From Gemmobacter aquarius (lineage in GTDB: Bacteria; Pseudomonadota; Alphaproteobacteria; Rhodobacterales; Rhodobacteraceae): 64,000 nucleotides of DNA. Made by a program: the position numbers and the translations under genes. The notes beneath the pieces are model-generated. The model was not told the DNA's origin, made no database searches, and saw nothing but the letters and a program-made list of their open reading frames with translations. The stretch lies in NCBI RefSeq assembly GCF_003060865.1, contig NZ_CP028918.1, positions 2,840,001 through 2,904,000 of the forward strand, in the 5' to 3' direction. The first letter of the stretch is position 1. Each line of letters starts with the position of its first letter. Shown piece by piece: positions 17,227 to 25,851 of this stretch.

Positions 17227-18462
17227 ATGACCGAGCGCAGCGAAATCGCCGTGATCGGCGCAGGCGTGATAGGCCTTGCCGTGGCCGAGCGGCTGCTGGC
17301 CGAGGGGCGCGAGGTCACGCTGGTCGATCCGGGCGAGCCGGGGGCGGGGGCGTCTTACGGGAACGCCGGCACAATTGCAGATTACGCGGTGATGCCGGTG
17401 GGCAGCCCCGATGTGCTGCGGAACCTGCCTTCGTTGTTGTTCGACAAGATGTCGCCGCTGTCGATCCGGCGCGCGGCGATTGCGTCGCTGATGCCTTGGC
17501 TGATGCGCTTTGCCGCGCAATCGCTGCCCGGACCGACCGCGCGGAACGCTGCGGCGATTGCGCGGCTGCTGGCCGATGCCTGCCCGTCATGGCTGGATTT
17601 GGCCGACCGGATCGGCGGCGACGGCATCATGCAAAAACGCGGCTGTCTTTACGTCTACGAGACGAAGGCCGCCTTTCGCGCTGCCGAGGCCGATATGGCG
17701 TTTCGGCGGACACTCGGGATTACGGTCGATCTGGTCGGCCCTGCGGTGCTGCGCCAGATGGAACCGGGGTTGCCCGAGGTCGAGGGCGGGGCTGCGTTCT
17801 TTCCCAAGGCAGTGTTCCTGAACGATCCGGGCGCGATGATGCGGCTGCTGGCGGCCCATGTCGGAAGCGGGGCGCGGGTCATTCGCGCAAGGGCGGAACG
17901 GCTGGAGCGGCGGGTGGACGGGATCGTGGTCAGTGGACCGGGGTTTGCGCTGCATGCGCGCAAGGTGGTGCTGGCGGCGGGGGCCCATTCGCGGGCGCTG
18001 GCGGCGCAGGCGGGCGACCGCGTGCCGCTCGATACCGAACGGGGTTATCATGTCGAATGGGACATGGAGGCACCGCGTCTCATGCGGCCCGCCTGCCCCA
18101 CGGCGCGGGGCTTTTATCTGTGCCCGATGCAAGGGCGCTTGCGGGTGGCGGGGACGGTGGAACTGGGCGGGCTGAGAGCGCCTCCCTCGCCTCATCGCAT
18201 CGCGAAACTGGTCGAGGGCGCGCGGGCGATCTTTCCCGACCTGCCCGAACCGAGCCGCGAATGGATGGGGTTTCGCCCGTCGGTCCCCGACTCGGTGCCG
18301 GTGATCGGGCCGTCGTCGCGGGGCGATGACGTGATCCACGCTTACGGCCACGGCCATATCGGCCTGACGCTGGCCCCGATCACGGCGCGGATCGTGGCCG
18401 ATCTGGTAGCGGGTCGCGCGCCCGAGCTTGACCTTTCATCCTATCTTCCAACCCGTTTCTGA
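17227..18462 (+). CDS. FAD-dependent amino acid/amine oxidase (DadA-like)
   Basis: A 411-residue DAO-family flavoprotein. [19 protein letters not shown] near residue 10 binds the ADP moiety of FAD, and the [10 protein letters not shown] segment matches the conserved S-x-x-N-A-G block of DadA-like dehydrogenases. [22 protein letters not shown] and [20 protein letters not shown] complete the pattern. Such enzymes oxidise D-amino acids, N-methyl glycines or gamma-glutamyl-amines (as PuuB). As last gene of the amidohydrolase-ligase-ALDH-ADH group it is a candidate PuuB equivalent, but sequence alone does not settle the substrate. Confidence 0.88.
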   Translation: MTERSEIAVIGAGVIGLAVAERLLAEGREVTLVDPGEPGAGASYGNAGTIADYAVMPVGSPDVLRNLPSLLFDKMSPLSIRRAAIASLMPWLMRFAAQSLPGPTARNAAAIARLLADACPSWLDLADRIGGDGIMQKRGCLYVYETKAAFRAAEADMAFRRTLGITVDLVGPAVLRQMEPGLPEVEGGAAFFPKAVFLNDPGAMMRLLAAHVGSGARVIRARAERLERRVDGIVVSGPGFALHARKVVLAAGAHSRALAAQAGDRVPLDTERGYHVEWDMEAPRLMRPACPTARGFYLCPMQGRLRVAGTVELGGLRAPPSPHRIAKLVEGARAIFPDLPEPSREWMGFRPSVPDSVPVIGPSSRGDDVIHAYGHGHIGLTLAPITARIVADLVAGRAPELDLSSYLPTRF

Positions 18463-18558
18463 ACGGAGCCGCTGGCGCGGCACGCGGTCAGCGCCTTGCG
18501 GCGCGGGTTCAGGGGGCGCGAGCGCCCCCTCTTGGCCGTGCCGGCCAATTCACCCCAG

Positions 18559-18615
18559 AGGATATTTGAGGACAGAAAATGAACTGTATCGGCATTTTCT
18601 GTCCTTAAATATCCT
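18559..18615. repeat. 23-bp AGGATATTT-type long hairpin
   Basis: The arm 18559-18581 pairs with 18593-18615 at 22 of 23 positions (the other is G-U), with an 11-base loop. The arm sequence AGGATATTTGAGGACAGAAA is almost identical to that of a second hairpin at 34643-34697, which also has an 11-base loop. It lies between the FAD oxidase and the epimerase and is flanked by shorter GC hairpins. The rest of 18463-18730 holds no gene. Confidence 0.6.
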
Positions 18616-18730
18616 GCAGGGGGAAGGCTCGCTTGCGAGCCGTGGGGGCGGCATACGCCCCCTTGCTGCGGCGGGGCTTGACCATGCCTTGCCGGATGGG
18701 CGAATTGGGCTTGGCATGAAGGGGACGGGC

Positions 18731-19729
18731 ATGGGACAGCGGGCATTGGTGACGGGGTCGGCCGGGTTCATCGGGTATCACCTGACGGCGCGGTTGTTGG
18801 CCGAGGGGTGGAGTGTCACCGGCCTCGATGCGATGACCGACTATTATGACGTAAGCCTGAAGCAACGGCGGCACGGGATGCTGGCCCAGCAGCCGGGGTT
18901 CCGCCCGGTCGAAGGGCGGGTCGAGACGGCTGGGCTGGTGCGCGAACTGGCCGAGGGGGTGGATGTGATCGTCCACCTTGCGGCGCAGGCGGGGGTGCGC
19001 CATTCCATCGACGCGCCGCGGTCTTACGTCGAGGCGAACCTGATCGGCACCTTCGAGGTGCTCGAGGCGGCGCGGGCGGTGCAGCCTGCGCATCTGTTGA
19101 TGGCCTCGACCTCATCTGTCTACGGGGCCAATACCGAGATGCCCTATGCCGAGGTGCACAAGGCCGACAGCCCCATGTCGTTCTATGCCGCCACCAAGAA
19201 GGCGACCGAGGCGATGGGCCATTCCTATGCACATCTTTACGCTATTCCCACGACCATGTTCCGCTTCTTTACGGTCTATGGTCCCTGGGGGCGGCCCGAC
19301 ATGGCACTGTTCAAATTCGTCCGCGCCATCCTCGCGGGGGAACCGATCGACATTTACAACCATGGCGACATGCGGCGGGATTTTACCTATGTCGACGATC
19401 TGGTCGAAGGGATCGTGCGGCTGATTGGCGTGCCGCCGGGCGGGGAAGCGGTGGGCGGGATGGACAGTCTGTCCGCCGTCGCGCCGTTTCGCGTGGTCAA
19501 TATCGGCAATGGCGCGCCGGTCGGGTTGATGGAGTTCGTTAGCGCGATCGAGGCTGCACTGGGGCAGAGCGCCGAAAAGCGGTTCCTGCCGATGCAGGCG
19601 GGCGACGTGCCCGCCACATGGGCCGATGCGGCGCTGATCGAGGCGCTGACCGGCACCCTGCCCCGCACCGGCATAGCCGAGGGGGTGGGGCGTTTCGTTG
19701 CATGGTACCGCGACTATTACCGGGTCTAG
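18731..19729 (+). CDS. UDP-glucuronate 4-epimerase-type NAD-dependent epimerase/dehydratase
   Basis: A 332-residue extended SDR protein. [17 protein letters not shown] is the NAD site, STSSVYGAN carries the catalytic serine and [13 protein letters not shown] the Y-x-x-x-K pair. [16 protein letters not shown] and [17 protein letters not shown] are typical of UDP-glucuronate 4-epimerases (CapI/LpsL type), which make UDP-galacturonate for capsule or LPS. The ATG at 18731 follows AAGGGGAC; longer frames run into the intergenic repeat. It stands alone and overlaps the convergent PNPOx gene by four bases. Confidence 0.88.
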   Translation: MGQRALVTGSAGFIGYHLTARLLAEGWSVTGLDAMTDYYDVSLKQRRHGMLAQQPGFRPVEGRVETAGLVRELAEGVDVIVHLAAQAGVRHSIDAPRSYVEANLIGTFEVLEAARAVQPAHLLMASTSSVYGANTEMPYAEVHKADSPMSFYAATKKATEAMGHSYAHLYAIPTTMFRFFTVYGPWGRPDMALFKFVRAILAGEPIDIYNHGDMRRDFTYVDDLVEGIVRLIGVPPGGEAVGGMDSLSAVAPFRVVNIGNGAPVGLMEFVSAIEAALGQSAEKRFLPMQAGDVPATWADAALIEALTGTLPRTGIAEGVGRFVAWYRDYYRV

Positions 19730-20214
19730 GCCAGCGGTCCCTTGGTCACATAGTCTTGATAATCCTGCTTGGGGTCGGCCCCGAGCAGCATCTTGAGGCC
19801 CGCGACGAGGCTTGATCCGTTGAGCCACATCTCGGCCTGTGACGGGTCGAAGCGGAGCAGGAGGAGCGTTGGGTCGTCCTGCCCTTGGGGATACCATGCG
19901 GCGACGAAGGGATTCCAGAGTTTTGCCACCCTCGCGCGGTCGGTATCGGGCGAAAGCAGGCCATGGACGGTGGCAAACACATCGTGGCCTTTGGAAGCGA
20001 AGGTGAAGAAGGCTTGGCTGGTGGTTTGCACCGCTTCGCCAAGTTCGGTTTCCTTGGAGGTGAATATCCACAAGGGGCCGTGATCGGCGTCCCCCTCGGT
20101 CATCACGGTCATCGGGCGCGGCGCGGCTTCGCCGCCTTGCAGGCCCAGCATGACAGTCCGGTCGGAATGGAGGGCGCGCCAGAAGCGGGCGCGGATATCG
20201 GCATCGTCGGTCAT
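19726..20214 (-). CDS. Pyridoxamine 5'-phosphate oxidase-like flavin-binding protein (general stress 26 type)
   Basis: A 162-residue split-barrel protein: [64 protein letters not shown] and the C-terminal [19 protein letters not shown]. This is the pattern of the general-stress-protein-26 group, which binds FMN or FAD and whose physiological reaction is poorly known. True PdxH residues are not obvious. Its ribosome binding site sits inside a perfect hairpin (next entry). Confidence 0.82.
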   Translation of the reverse strand: MTDDADIRARFWRALHSDRTVMLGLQGGEAAPRPMTVMTEGDADHGPLWIFTSKETELGEAVQTTSQAFFTFASKGHDVFATVHGLLSPDTDRARVAKLWNPFVAAWYPQGQDDPTLLLLRFDPSQAEMWLNGSSLVAGLKMLLGADPKQDYQDYVTKGPLA

Positions 20215-20219
20215 GGAAT

Positions 20220-20246
20220 TTCCCTTTCCCTGTGTCGGAAAGGGAA
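20220..20246 (-). promoter_or_regulatory. Hairpin that buries the ribosome binding site of the PNPOx-like gene
   Basis: On the minus strand TTCCCTTTCC pairs perfectly with GGAAAGGGAA across a 7-base loop. The 3' arm is the only Shine-Dalgarno-like sequence, 5 bases before the ATG at 20214. A ten-pair stem over the binding site would be expected to repress translation unless melted or displaced. No U-run is present, so it is not a normal terminator. Confidence 0.5.
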
Positions 20247-20324
20247 CGCATCCGAGGCCGTGACCGTTCCCCTGCGCTGCGCGTTGGCGGGTCTGGTGCT
20301 TCGCGTCGCAGGCCGGCGCGCGGG

Positions 20325-21311
20325 TCAGAGCATACCCGGCACGACCTGATCGGGCGGGCGGTGGCCATCGGCGAAGGTCTTGATGTTGATGATGACTTTT
20401 TCGCCCATCTCGATCCGGCCTTCGCGGGTCGCCGATCCCATATGCGGCAAGAGGACCACGTTGGGGAGTTCGCGCAGGCGGGGGTTGATCTCGGCCCCGC
20501 GTTCGTAGACGTCGAGACCCGCGCCCGCCAATTCACCCGCGCGCAGCATGCGGGTCAGGGCGTTTTCGTCGATCACCTCGCCGCGCGACGTGTTCACGAT
20601 CACGGCGGTGGGTTTCATCAGTTTCAGGCGCCGCGCGTTCATCAGGTGGAAGGTCGAGGGCGTATGCGGACAGTTAACGCTTATCACATCCATCCGGCTG
20701 ACCATCTGGTCGAGGCTTTCCCAATAGGTCGCTTCGAGTTCGGCTTCCACCTCGGGGCGGACGCGGCGGCGGTTGTGGTAATGGACCTGCATCCCGAAGG
20801 CGCGGGCGCGGCGGGCCACGGCCTGACCGATGCGCCCCATGCCGAGGATGCCGAGGCGTTTGCCGCCGATCCGGCCACCCAGCAAGGACAGGGGCGACCA
20901 GCCGTGCCAGTCGCCCGATTGCATCAGCGCGAGCCCTTCGGGGATGCGGCGGGTGACGGCAAGCACAAGCGCCATGGCCATGTCGGCGGTGTCTTCGGTC
21001 AGCACGCCGGGAGTGTTCGACACAAGGATGCCGCGCGACCGCGCCGTGCCCACGTCGATATGGTCGACGCCCGCGCCGTAATTGGCGATCAGCTTCAGCC
21101 GGTCGCCCGCCTGCGCCAGAAGGCCTGCGTCTATCGCGTCGGTGATCGTGGGCACAAGAACATCGGCGCGGCGCAGGGCGCTGGCCAGTTCGTCGCGGGT
21201 CATGGGCGCGTCTGTGTCGCGCAGTTCTACGTCGAAAAGTTCGGTCATGCGGGTTTCGACCGCTTCTGGCAACCGTCGCGTCACGACAACACTCAGCCGG
21301 GTTGCGGGCAT
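20325..21311 (-). CDS. D-isomer-specific 2-hydroxyacid dehydrogenase (glyoxylate reductase-like)
   Basis: A 328-residue enzyme with the complete family layout: substrate domain with ANYGAGVDHIDV, GILVSNTPGVLTEDTADMA, Rossmann motif LGILGMGRIGQAVARRA followed by NRRR, an arginine-rich stretch typical of NADP preference, VNTSRGEVID with the active-site arginine, GLDVYERGAEI with the glutamate, and VLLPHMGSAT with the catalytic histidine. It is close to GyaR/GrhP-type glyoxylate or hydroxypyruvate reductases. The ATG at 21311 follows GGGAGGAA. The PNPOx gene lies 110 bases downstream on the same strand. Confidence 0.9.
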   Translation of the reverse strand: MPATRLSVVVTRRLPEAVETRMTELFDVELRDTDAPMTRDELASALRRADVLVPTITDAIDAGLLAQAGDRLKLIANYGAGVDHIDVGTARSRGILVSNTPGVLTEDTADMAMALVLAVTRRIPEGLALMQSGDWHGWSPLSLLGGRIGGKRLGILGMGRIGQAVARRARAFGMQVHYHNRRRVRPEVEAELEATYWESLDQMVSRMDVISVNCPHTPSTFHLMNARRLKLMKPTAVIVNTSRGEVIDENALTRMLRAGELAGAGLDVYERGAEINPRLRELPNVVLLPHMGSATREGRIEMGEKVIINIKTFADGHRPPDQVVPGML

Positions 21312-21491
21312 GAGGTTCCTCCCTTGCACTTCCAAATCCGCATCATGGGTGGCAAAGTGGCGGGAAGCGGGGAAAGGCACAAGACCCTGCTGGGACGGGG
21401 CGCCGGAAAGAGCGCCGTGGAACGGGCAACAAGGCAGAGCGAAGGGCCGGGCGACCGGTGTCTTTTCGCGAGATGGACACAGGCGGACGCA

Positions 21492-22160
21492 ATGGGAATT
21501 GGCAAGCGGGCGGTGATCGGCTTTTGCATGATCGTCTTGGCCGGGGTCGTGGGGGCCGGGGTCGTGGCGGCCGAGGAGCTTGGGGCAAAGCGCCCCGCAC
21601 CGCGCCCCGAGACGCTGGCGGCCCCCTTCATCGACGGGGCGGAGGCGGCCGGGGTCAAGGAAGCGCCGGCGCTTGCCGCGCCGCAGGTCCAGCCTGCGAT
21701 TGCCAAGCCGCGGGTGCCGCCGCGTGATCCGACGCGGGGGTCGGTGACGAACCTGCCCTTGCCGCGCTTTGTCAGCCTGAAGGGCAACGAGGGAAATGCG
21801 CGGCGTGGACCGGGGTTGACGCACCGTATCGACTGGGTGTTCACCCGCTCGGGCATGCCGCTGCGGATCACGGCGGAATACGAGCATTGGCGCCGGATCG
21901 AGGATGCCGATGGTGCGGGCGGCTGGGTGCATTACGCGCTGCTTTCGGGCGTGCGCTCGGCGCTGGTGACTGCCGATGTCGCCGATTTCCGCGATGCGCC
22001 ACGCGATGACGCCGAGGTTTCGTTTCAGGCCGAGCGCAATGTCGTGGGATGGATACAGGAATGTGTGCCGGACTGGTGCCGCCTGTCGGTCGATGGTGAA
22101 AAGGGCTGGGTGCGGACGTCGGCGCTTTGGGGTGTCGATCCGGGTGAGGTGATCGAATAG
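21492..22160 (+). CDS. Exported SH3-domain (SH3b) protein
   Basis: A 222-residue protein with an N-terminal signal sequence (MGIGKRAVIGFCMIVLAGVV, likely cleaved after GVVAA), a Pro/Ala-rich linker to about residue 90, then two bacterial SH3-like units: FVSLKGNEGNARRGPG with RITAEYEHWRRIEDADGAGG, and ALVTADVADFRDAPRDDAEV with WCRLSVDGEKGWVRTSALWG. Family members (DUF1058-like) act in the periplasm, probably on peptidoglycan. It is divergent from the hydroxyacid dehydrogenase; no partner gene is obvious. Confidence 0.85.
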   Translation: MGIGKRAVIGFCMIVLAGVVGAGVVAAEELGAKRPAPRPETLAAPFIDGAEAAGVKEAPALAAPQVQPAIAKPRVPPRDPTRGSVTNLPLPRFVSLKGNEGNARRGPGLTHRIDWVFTRSGMPLRITAEYEHWRRIEDADGAGGWVHYALLSGVRSALVTADVADFRDAPRDDAEVSFQAERNVVGWIQECVPDWCRLSVDGEKGWVRTSALWGVDPGEVIE

Positions 22161-22208
22161 CAGCCGCAAGGCAGGGATAGACCGGATTTCCGGTTTTGAC
22201 GCCACCTT

Positions 22209-22239
22209 TTGCGTGACTGTTATTGTTCAAACGTATAAT
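22209..22239 (+). promoter_or_regulatory. Promoter of the TetR-aruHI operon
   Basis: A perfect TATAAT lies at 22234-22239 in an AT-rich patch 35 bases before the TetR start. TTGCGT at 22209-22214 may be the -35, with a long 19-base spacer. The imperfect symmetry in TTGTTCAAACGTATAATTC suggests an overlapping TetR operator. Confidence 0.4.
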
Positions 22240-22274
22240 TCATATGGTGCCCTGTTGTTGCGGATTGCCTGCCC

Positions 22275-22931
22275 ATGACCGTCGCCCCGACCAATACACG
22301 CCGACCCTACCGCCGCGAGGGCGAGGAGAAGCGGCGTGACGATCTGATCGCCGCGGCGATCCAGCTTGTGGCCGAGGGCGGCGCCGCTGCGGCGACCGTT
22401 CGCGCGATTGCCGAACGGGCGGGGGTCACGCCCGGATTGATCCGGCATTACTTCGCCTCGAAGGAAGAGCTGACCCAGACCGCCTATCGCAGCGTTATGG
22501 AGGGGATGACGCAAAGCGCCGTGCAATCGCTGGCCGATGCGGCGGTGGATGACCCCTTGGCGCGGCTTGCGGTTTTCGTGGCGTCGAATTTCCAGCCTGC
22601 GATCCTCGACCCTGTCGTGCTGGCGGTCTGGGCGGCCTATCTGCACCGGTCGCGCACCGATCCGGCGATGATGTCGGTGCATGAGGCGGCCTATCTGGGC
22701 TTCCGCACGCAGTTGCAGGGGCTGATCGCCGCCCTGCCCGGACGCAAGCAAAACCCGGCGCGGGACCGGCGCGATGCCATCGCCTGCAACGCCGTGATCG
22801 ACGGGCTGTGGATCGAGGGGGCGGCGCTGCCCGATGCCTTTACAAGGGGCGAGCTGGTGCGGATCGCGCTGGATGCGACCGGCGCGATACTGGGTGTGAC
22901 CCTGCCCGTTCCCGATGCCCATTCCGAATGA
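22275..22931 (+). CDS. TetR-family regulator (BetI-like)
   Basis: A 218-residue one-component regulator. The HTH spans about residues 19-65 (RRDDLIAAAIQLVAEGG, VRAIAERAGVTPGLIRHYFA), followed by the BetI-type ligand domain with FVASNFQPAILDPVVLAVWAA and VIDGLWIEGAALPDAF. BetI-like proteins repress genes for choline or amine catabolism and are relieved by the substrate. It is the first gene of the transaminase/decarboxylase/ligase operon, so autogenous control of that operon is likely. Confidence 0.88.
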   Translation: MTVAPTNTRRPYRREGEEKRRDDLIAAAIQLVAEGGAAAATVRAIAERAGVTPGLIRHYFASKEELTQTAYRSVMEGMTQSAVQSLADAAVDDPLARLAVFVASNFQPAILDPVVLAVWAAYLHRSRTDPAMMSVHEAAYLGFRTQLQGLIAALPGRKQNPARDRRDAIACNAVIDGLWIEGAALPDAFTRGELVRIALDATGAILGVTLPVPDAHSE

Positions 22932-22951
22932 CCGAACCGAAGGAAAGACCG

Positions 22952-24136
22952 ATGCGTTTCGCCCCCGTGACCGACCGCCTTGCCGGACTTGGCAGCGAGA
23001 AGTGGGATATCCATATCCGCGCCCGCAAGATGAAGGCGGCGGGCGAGGCGGTGATCGAGCTGACCATCGGCGAGCCGGATGTGGCGACCCCGCCCGCGCT
23101 GCTGGCGGCTGCGGCGGCCGCGATGCAGGCGGGGCGGATGGGCTATTCCAACGGGCGGGGCGAGCCTGCGCTGCTGCGGGCACTGGCCGCACGCTACACG
23201 GCGCGGCGCGGGCGGGTGATCGGGACGGATCAGGTGATGTGCTTTCCGGGCACCCAGACCACGCTTTACGCGGTGTTGCAGGCGATGGTGTCGGCGGGCG
23301 ACGAGGTGCTGGTGGGCGATCCGATGTATGCGACCTATGAGGGGTTGATCCGCGCCACGGGGGCCGCTGTCGTGCCGGTGCCGCTGCGGGCAGAGGCCGG
23401 GTTTCGGATGCAGGCCGCCGATGTCGAGGCGCGGATCACTCCGAAAAGTCGCGTGCTGATGCTGAATTCGCCGCACAATCCGACTGGCGCGGTGCTGACA
23501 CGGGCCGATCTGGTGGCGCTGTGCGAGGTGGCGGCGAAGCATGACCTTTGGGTGCTCTGCGACGAGGTCTATGAGGAGATGTGTTTTGCGGGGGTCGATT
23601 TCGCCTCGCCCCTCGATCTTGGCGAGTTTGCCGAGCGGGTGGTCGTCGCATCGTCGATTTCCAAATCGCATGCTGCGCCGGGGTTCCGGTCGGGCTGGTG
23701 CGTGGGCTCGCCCGCGTTTTGCGCCCAGTTGCTGCCGCTGGCCGAGACGATGCTGTTCGGCAACCAGCCCTTTATCGCCGATGCGACCGCGCTTGCGGTT
23801 TCGGCGCCTTCGCCGGTGGCGGCGGGGATGGTCGAGCGGTTCGCGCGGCGGGCAGAATTGATCGCGGCACGGCTGGACGGGGTGGCGGGCTTGCGGGTGC
23901 ATCGGCCCAGCGCGGGCATGTTCGCGCTGGTCGATGTGCGCGAAAGCGGGCTTTCGGGCGACGCGTTCGCAGCGGCGCTGCTGGCGGAGGCCAAGGTTGC
24001 GGTGATGCCGGGGGAAAGTTTCGGCAGTGCGCTTGCGGGCTGGCTGCGCGTCAGCCTGACGCAACCCGACGAGGTGATCGCCGCCGCCTGCGACCGGATC
24101 GCGGGATTTGCCCAAGCGCGAAGGAGTGCGGCATGA
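22952..24136 (+). CDS. PLP-dependent class I/II aminotransferase, likely arginine:pyruvate transaminase (AruH-like)
   Basis: A 394-residue fold-type I aminotransferase: ELTIGEPDVATPP, GYSNGRGEPALL, FPGTQTTLYAVL, LNSPHNPTGAVL, DEVYEEMCF and the PLP-binding lysine in SSISKSHAAPGFRSGW, with a C-terminal arginine in LRVSLT. The assignment to arginine rests on the gene directly after it, which looks like 2-ketoarginine decarboxylase and overlaps it (ATGA); this pair is aruH-aruI in Pseudomonas aeruginosa. The start at 22952 follows AAGGAAAG; an ATG at 22928 overlapping the TetR stop is possible. General aspartate-type specificity is the alternative. Confidence 0.8.
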   Translation: MRFAPVTDRLAGLGSEKWDIHIRARKMKAAGEAVIELTIGEPDVATPPALLAAAAAAMQAGRMGYSNGRGEPALLRALAARYTARRGRVIGTDQVMCFPGTQTTLYAVLQAMVSAGDEVLVGDPMYATYEGLIRATGAAVVPVPLRAEAGFRMQAADVEARITPKSRVLMLNSPHNPTGAVLTRADLVALCEVAAKHDLWVLCDEVYEEMCFAGVDFASPLDLGEFAERVVVASSISKSHAAPGFRSGWCVGSPAFCAQLLPLAETMLFGNQPFIADATALAVSAPSPVAAGMVERFARRAELIAARLDGVAGLRVHRPSAGMFALVDVRESGLSGDAFAAALLAEAKVAVMPGESFGSALAGWLRVSLTQPDEVIAAACDRIAGFAQARRSAA

Positions 24137-25707
24137 GGACCGTCGGACATGCCTTGGTCGAGGGGTTGCGCCTACGCGGGGTCGAGGTCGTCTTCGGGAT
24201 ACCGGGGGTGCATACGATCGAGTTGTATCGCGGGCTTGCGGGGGGCGGCATGCGGCATGTGACGCCGCGCCATGAACAGGGCGCGGGCTTCATGGCCGAT
24301 GGCTATGCGCGGGTGTCGGGCAAGCCGGGGGTGGCTTTCGTCATCACCGGGCCGGGGCTGACCAACACGATCACGGCCATGGCGCAGGCCAAGGCGGATT
24401 CGGTGCCGATGCTGGTGGTGTCGGGGGTGAACCGGCGGGCGTCGCTGGGGCGGGGCTTGGGGCATTTGCACGAATTGCCCGACCAGTCGGCGATGATCGC
24501 CAAGCTGTGCCCGACCGAGCGGGTGGAGGACCCCGCGCAACTGTCGGCAGCGCTGGACCGTGCCTTTGCGCGGATGGCAAGCGGGCGGCCCGGCCCCGTG
24601 CATATCGAGATTCCGACCGATGTAATGGGGCTGGCCTGCCCCGCGCCCGAGGTGGCTGCTATGGTGCCGCCCCCTGCCCCGCCCGAGGCGGCGCTTGCGG
24701 ATGCGGTGGCGCGGCTGGACGGGGCTGCGCGTGTGGTCATCCTTGCCGGTGGCGGGGCGCGGGGCTGCGACGCAGGCCTGACCGCGCTGGCCGAACGGCT
24801 GGACGCGCCGGTCGTGCTGACAGTAAACGCGCGGGGAATGCTGCATGGGCATGGGCTGGGGGTTCCGGCCTCGCCCTCGCTTGATGCGGTGCGGGCGCTG
24901 GTCGCGGGGGCCGATCAGGTGCTGGCTTTGGGCACCGAGCTTGGGCCGACCGATTACGACATGTATATGCGCGGCGGCCTGCCCGACCTGTCGGGGATGA
25001 TCCGCGTCGATCTTTGCGCCGAGCAGCTGCGGCGGCATCCGGCGGCGGTGGCGGTGCAGACCAGCGTGGCCGGGGCGATTGACGCGCTGTTGCCGCTTGT
25101 CACCCCGCGCAAGGGCGACGGGCTGGCGCGGGCCGCGGCGGCGCGGGTCGCGGCGCGGGCGGAACTGGCGGGGCTGCATCCGTCGATGCCGGCGCAACTG
25201 GCGATGGTCGAGGCGATCCGCGACGCGGTGCCGGGGGCTATCATCGTGGGCGATTCTACCCAGCCGGTCTATGCGGGAAACCTGTTCTTCGATCCCGACC
25301 GCGCGGGCGGCTGGTTCAATGCTGCGACCGGATATGGGGCGCTTGGCTACGGGCTGGGTGCTGCAATCGGTGCTTCTGTCGCAGCCCCCGGTGCGCCGGT
25401 CATCTGCCTTGTGGGGGACGGCGGGTTGCAGTTCGACCCCGCCGAGATGCGTGTCGCGGTCGATGAAGGCCTGCCCGTCACCTATGTCGTCTGGAACAAC
25501 GCAAGCTACCGCGAGATCGCCGAAGCGATGCGCGACGCGCAGACCGAGATCATCGGGTGTTCGCCGTCACCCTTGAAGCTCGAACACCTTGCCGCTGCCT
25601 GCGACCTTGGCTTCCAGAGCGTCGCAGAAACGCCCGAGGCACTGACAGCGGCGCTGCGCCAACCCCATGACGGCCCGCGCCTGATCGAAGTGCGCGTTCT
25701 GTCCTGA
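24133..25707 (+). CDS. Thiamine-diphosphate decarboxylase, likely 5-guanidino-2-oxopentanoate decarboxylase (AruI-like)
   Basis: A 524-residue ThDP enzyme of the acetolactate-synthase fold. The N-terminal PYR domain has EVVFGIPGVHTIELYRGL and the cofactor-activating glutamate in HEQGAGFMADGYARVSGKPG; the central Rossmann domain includes VVILAGGGARGCDAG; the C-terminal PP domain has GDGGLQFDPAEMRVAVDEGL ending in VVWNN, the GDG-NN magnesium/ThDP motif. It lacks a small-subunit partner, and the overlap with an aminotransferase gene argues against IlvB. Decarboxylation of 2-ketoarginine to 4-guanidinobutyraldehyde is the best contextual fit. Confidence 0.78.
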   Translation: MRTVGHALVEGLRLRGVEVVFGIPGVHTIELYRGLAGGGMRHVTPRHEQGAGFMADGYARVSGKPGVAFVITGPGLTNTITAMAQAKADSVPMLVVSGVNRRASLGRGLGHLHELPDQSAMIAKLCPTERVEDPAQLSAALDRAFARMASGRPGPVHIEIPTDVMGLACPAPEVAAMVPPPAPPEAALADAVARLDGAARVVILAGGGARGCDAGLTALAERLDAPVVLTVNARGMLHGHGLGVPASPSLDAVRALVAGADQVLALGTELGPTDYDMYMRGGLPDLSGMIRVDLCAEQLRRHPAAVAVQTSVAGAIDALLPLVTPRKGDGLARAAAARVAARAELAGLHPSMPAQLAMVEAIRDAVPGAIIVGDSTQPVYAGNLFFDPDRAGGWFNAATGYGALGYGLGAAIGASVAAPGAPVICLVGDGGLQFDPAEMRVAVDEGLPVTYVVWNNASYREIAEAMRDAQTEIIGCSPSPLKLEHLAAACDLGFQSVAETPEALTAALRQPHDGPRLIEVRVLS

Positions 25708-25708
25708 T

Positions 25709-25764
25709 TTCACGCTGGCCCAAATGTCCCAAGGTGGGGGGTGCGGGGGGTGTGAACCCCCCGC
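25709..25764. repeat. Intergenic repeat copy plus GC hairpin after the decarboxylase gene
   Basis: Minus-strand copy of the ATTTGGGCCAGCGTGAA repeat at 25709-25730, beginning two bases after the stop, then the perfect hairpin GCGGGGGGT-GTGA-ACCCCCCGC at 25743-25764. Further on, ATTTGATCAAAT at 25796-25807 is a 12-base palindrome that may be an operator for the next gene. Confidence 0.45.
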
Positions 25765-25851
25765 TCCGGCATGAGCGGATAAACTGCCCGCTTCCATTTG
25801 ATCAAATTCCGCGCCATAAGGTTTTTGCTGGAAATGACGGGTGGCGCGGCC

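Noticed and set aside
24133..25707. Acetolactate synthase large subunit (IlvB)
   Set aside because: No small-subunit gene, overlap with an aminotransferase and catabolic neighbours; an AruI-type decarboxylase fits better.
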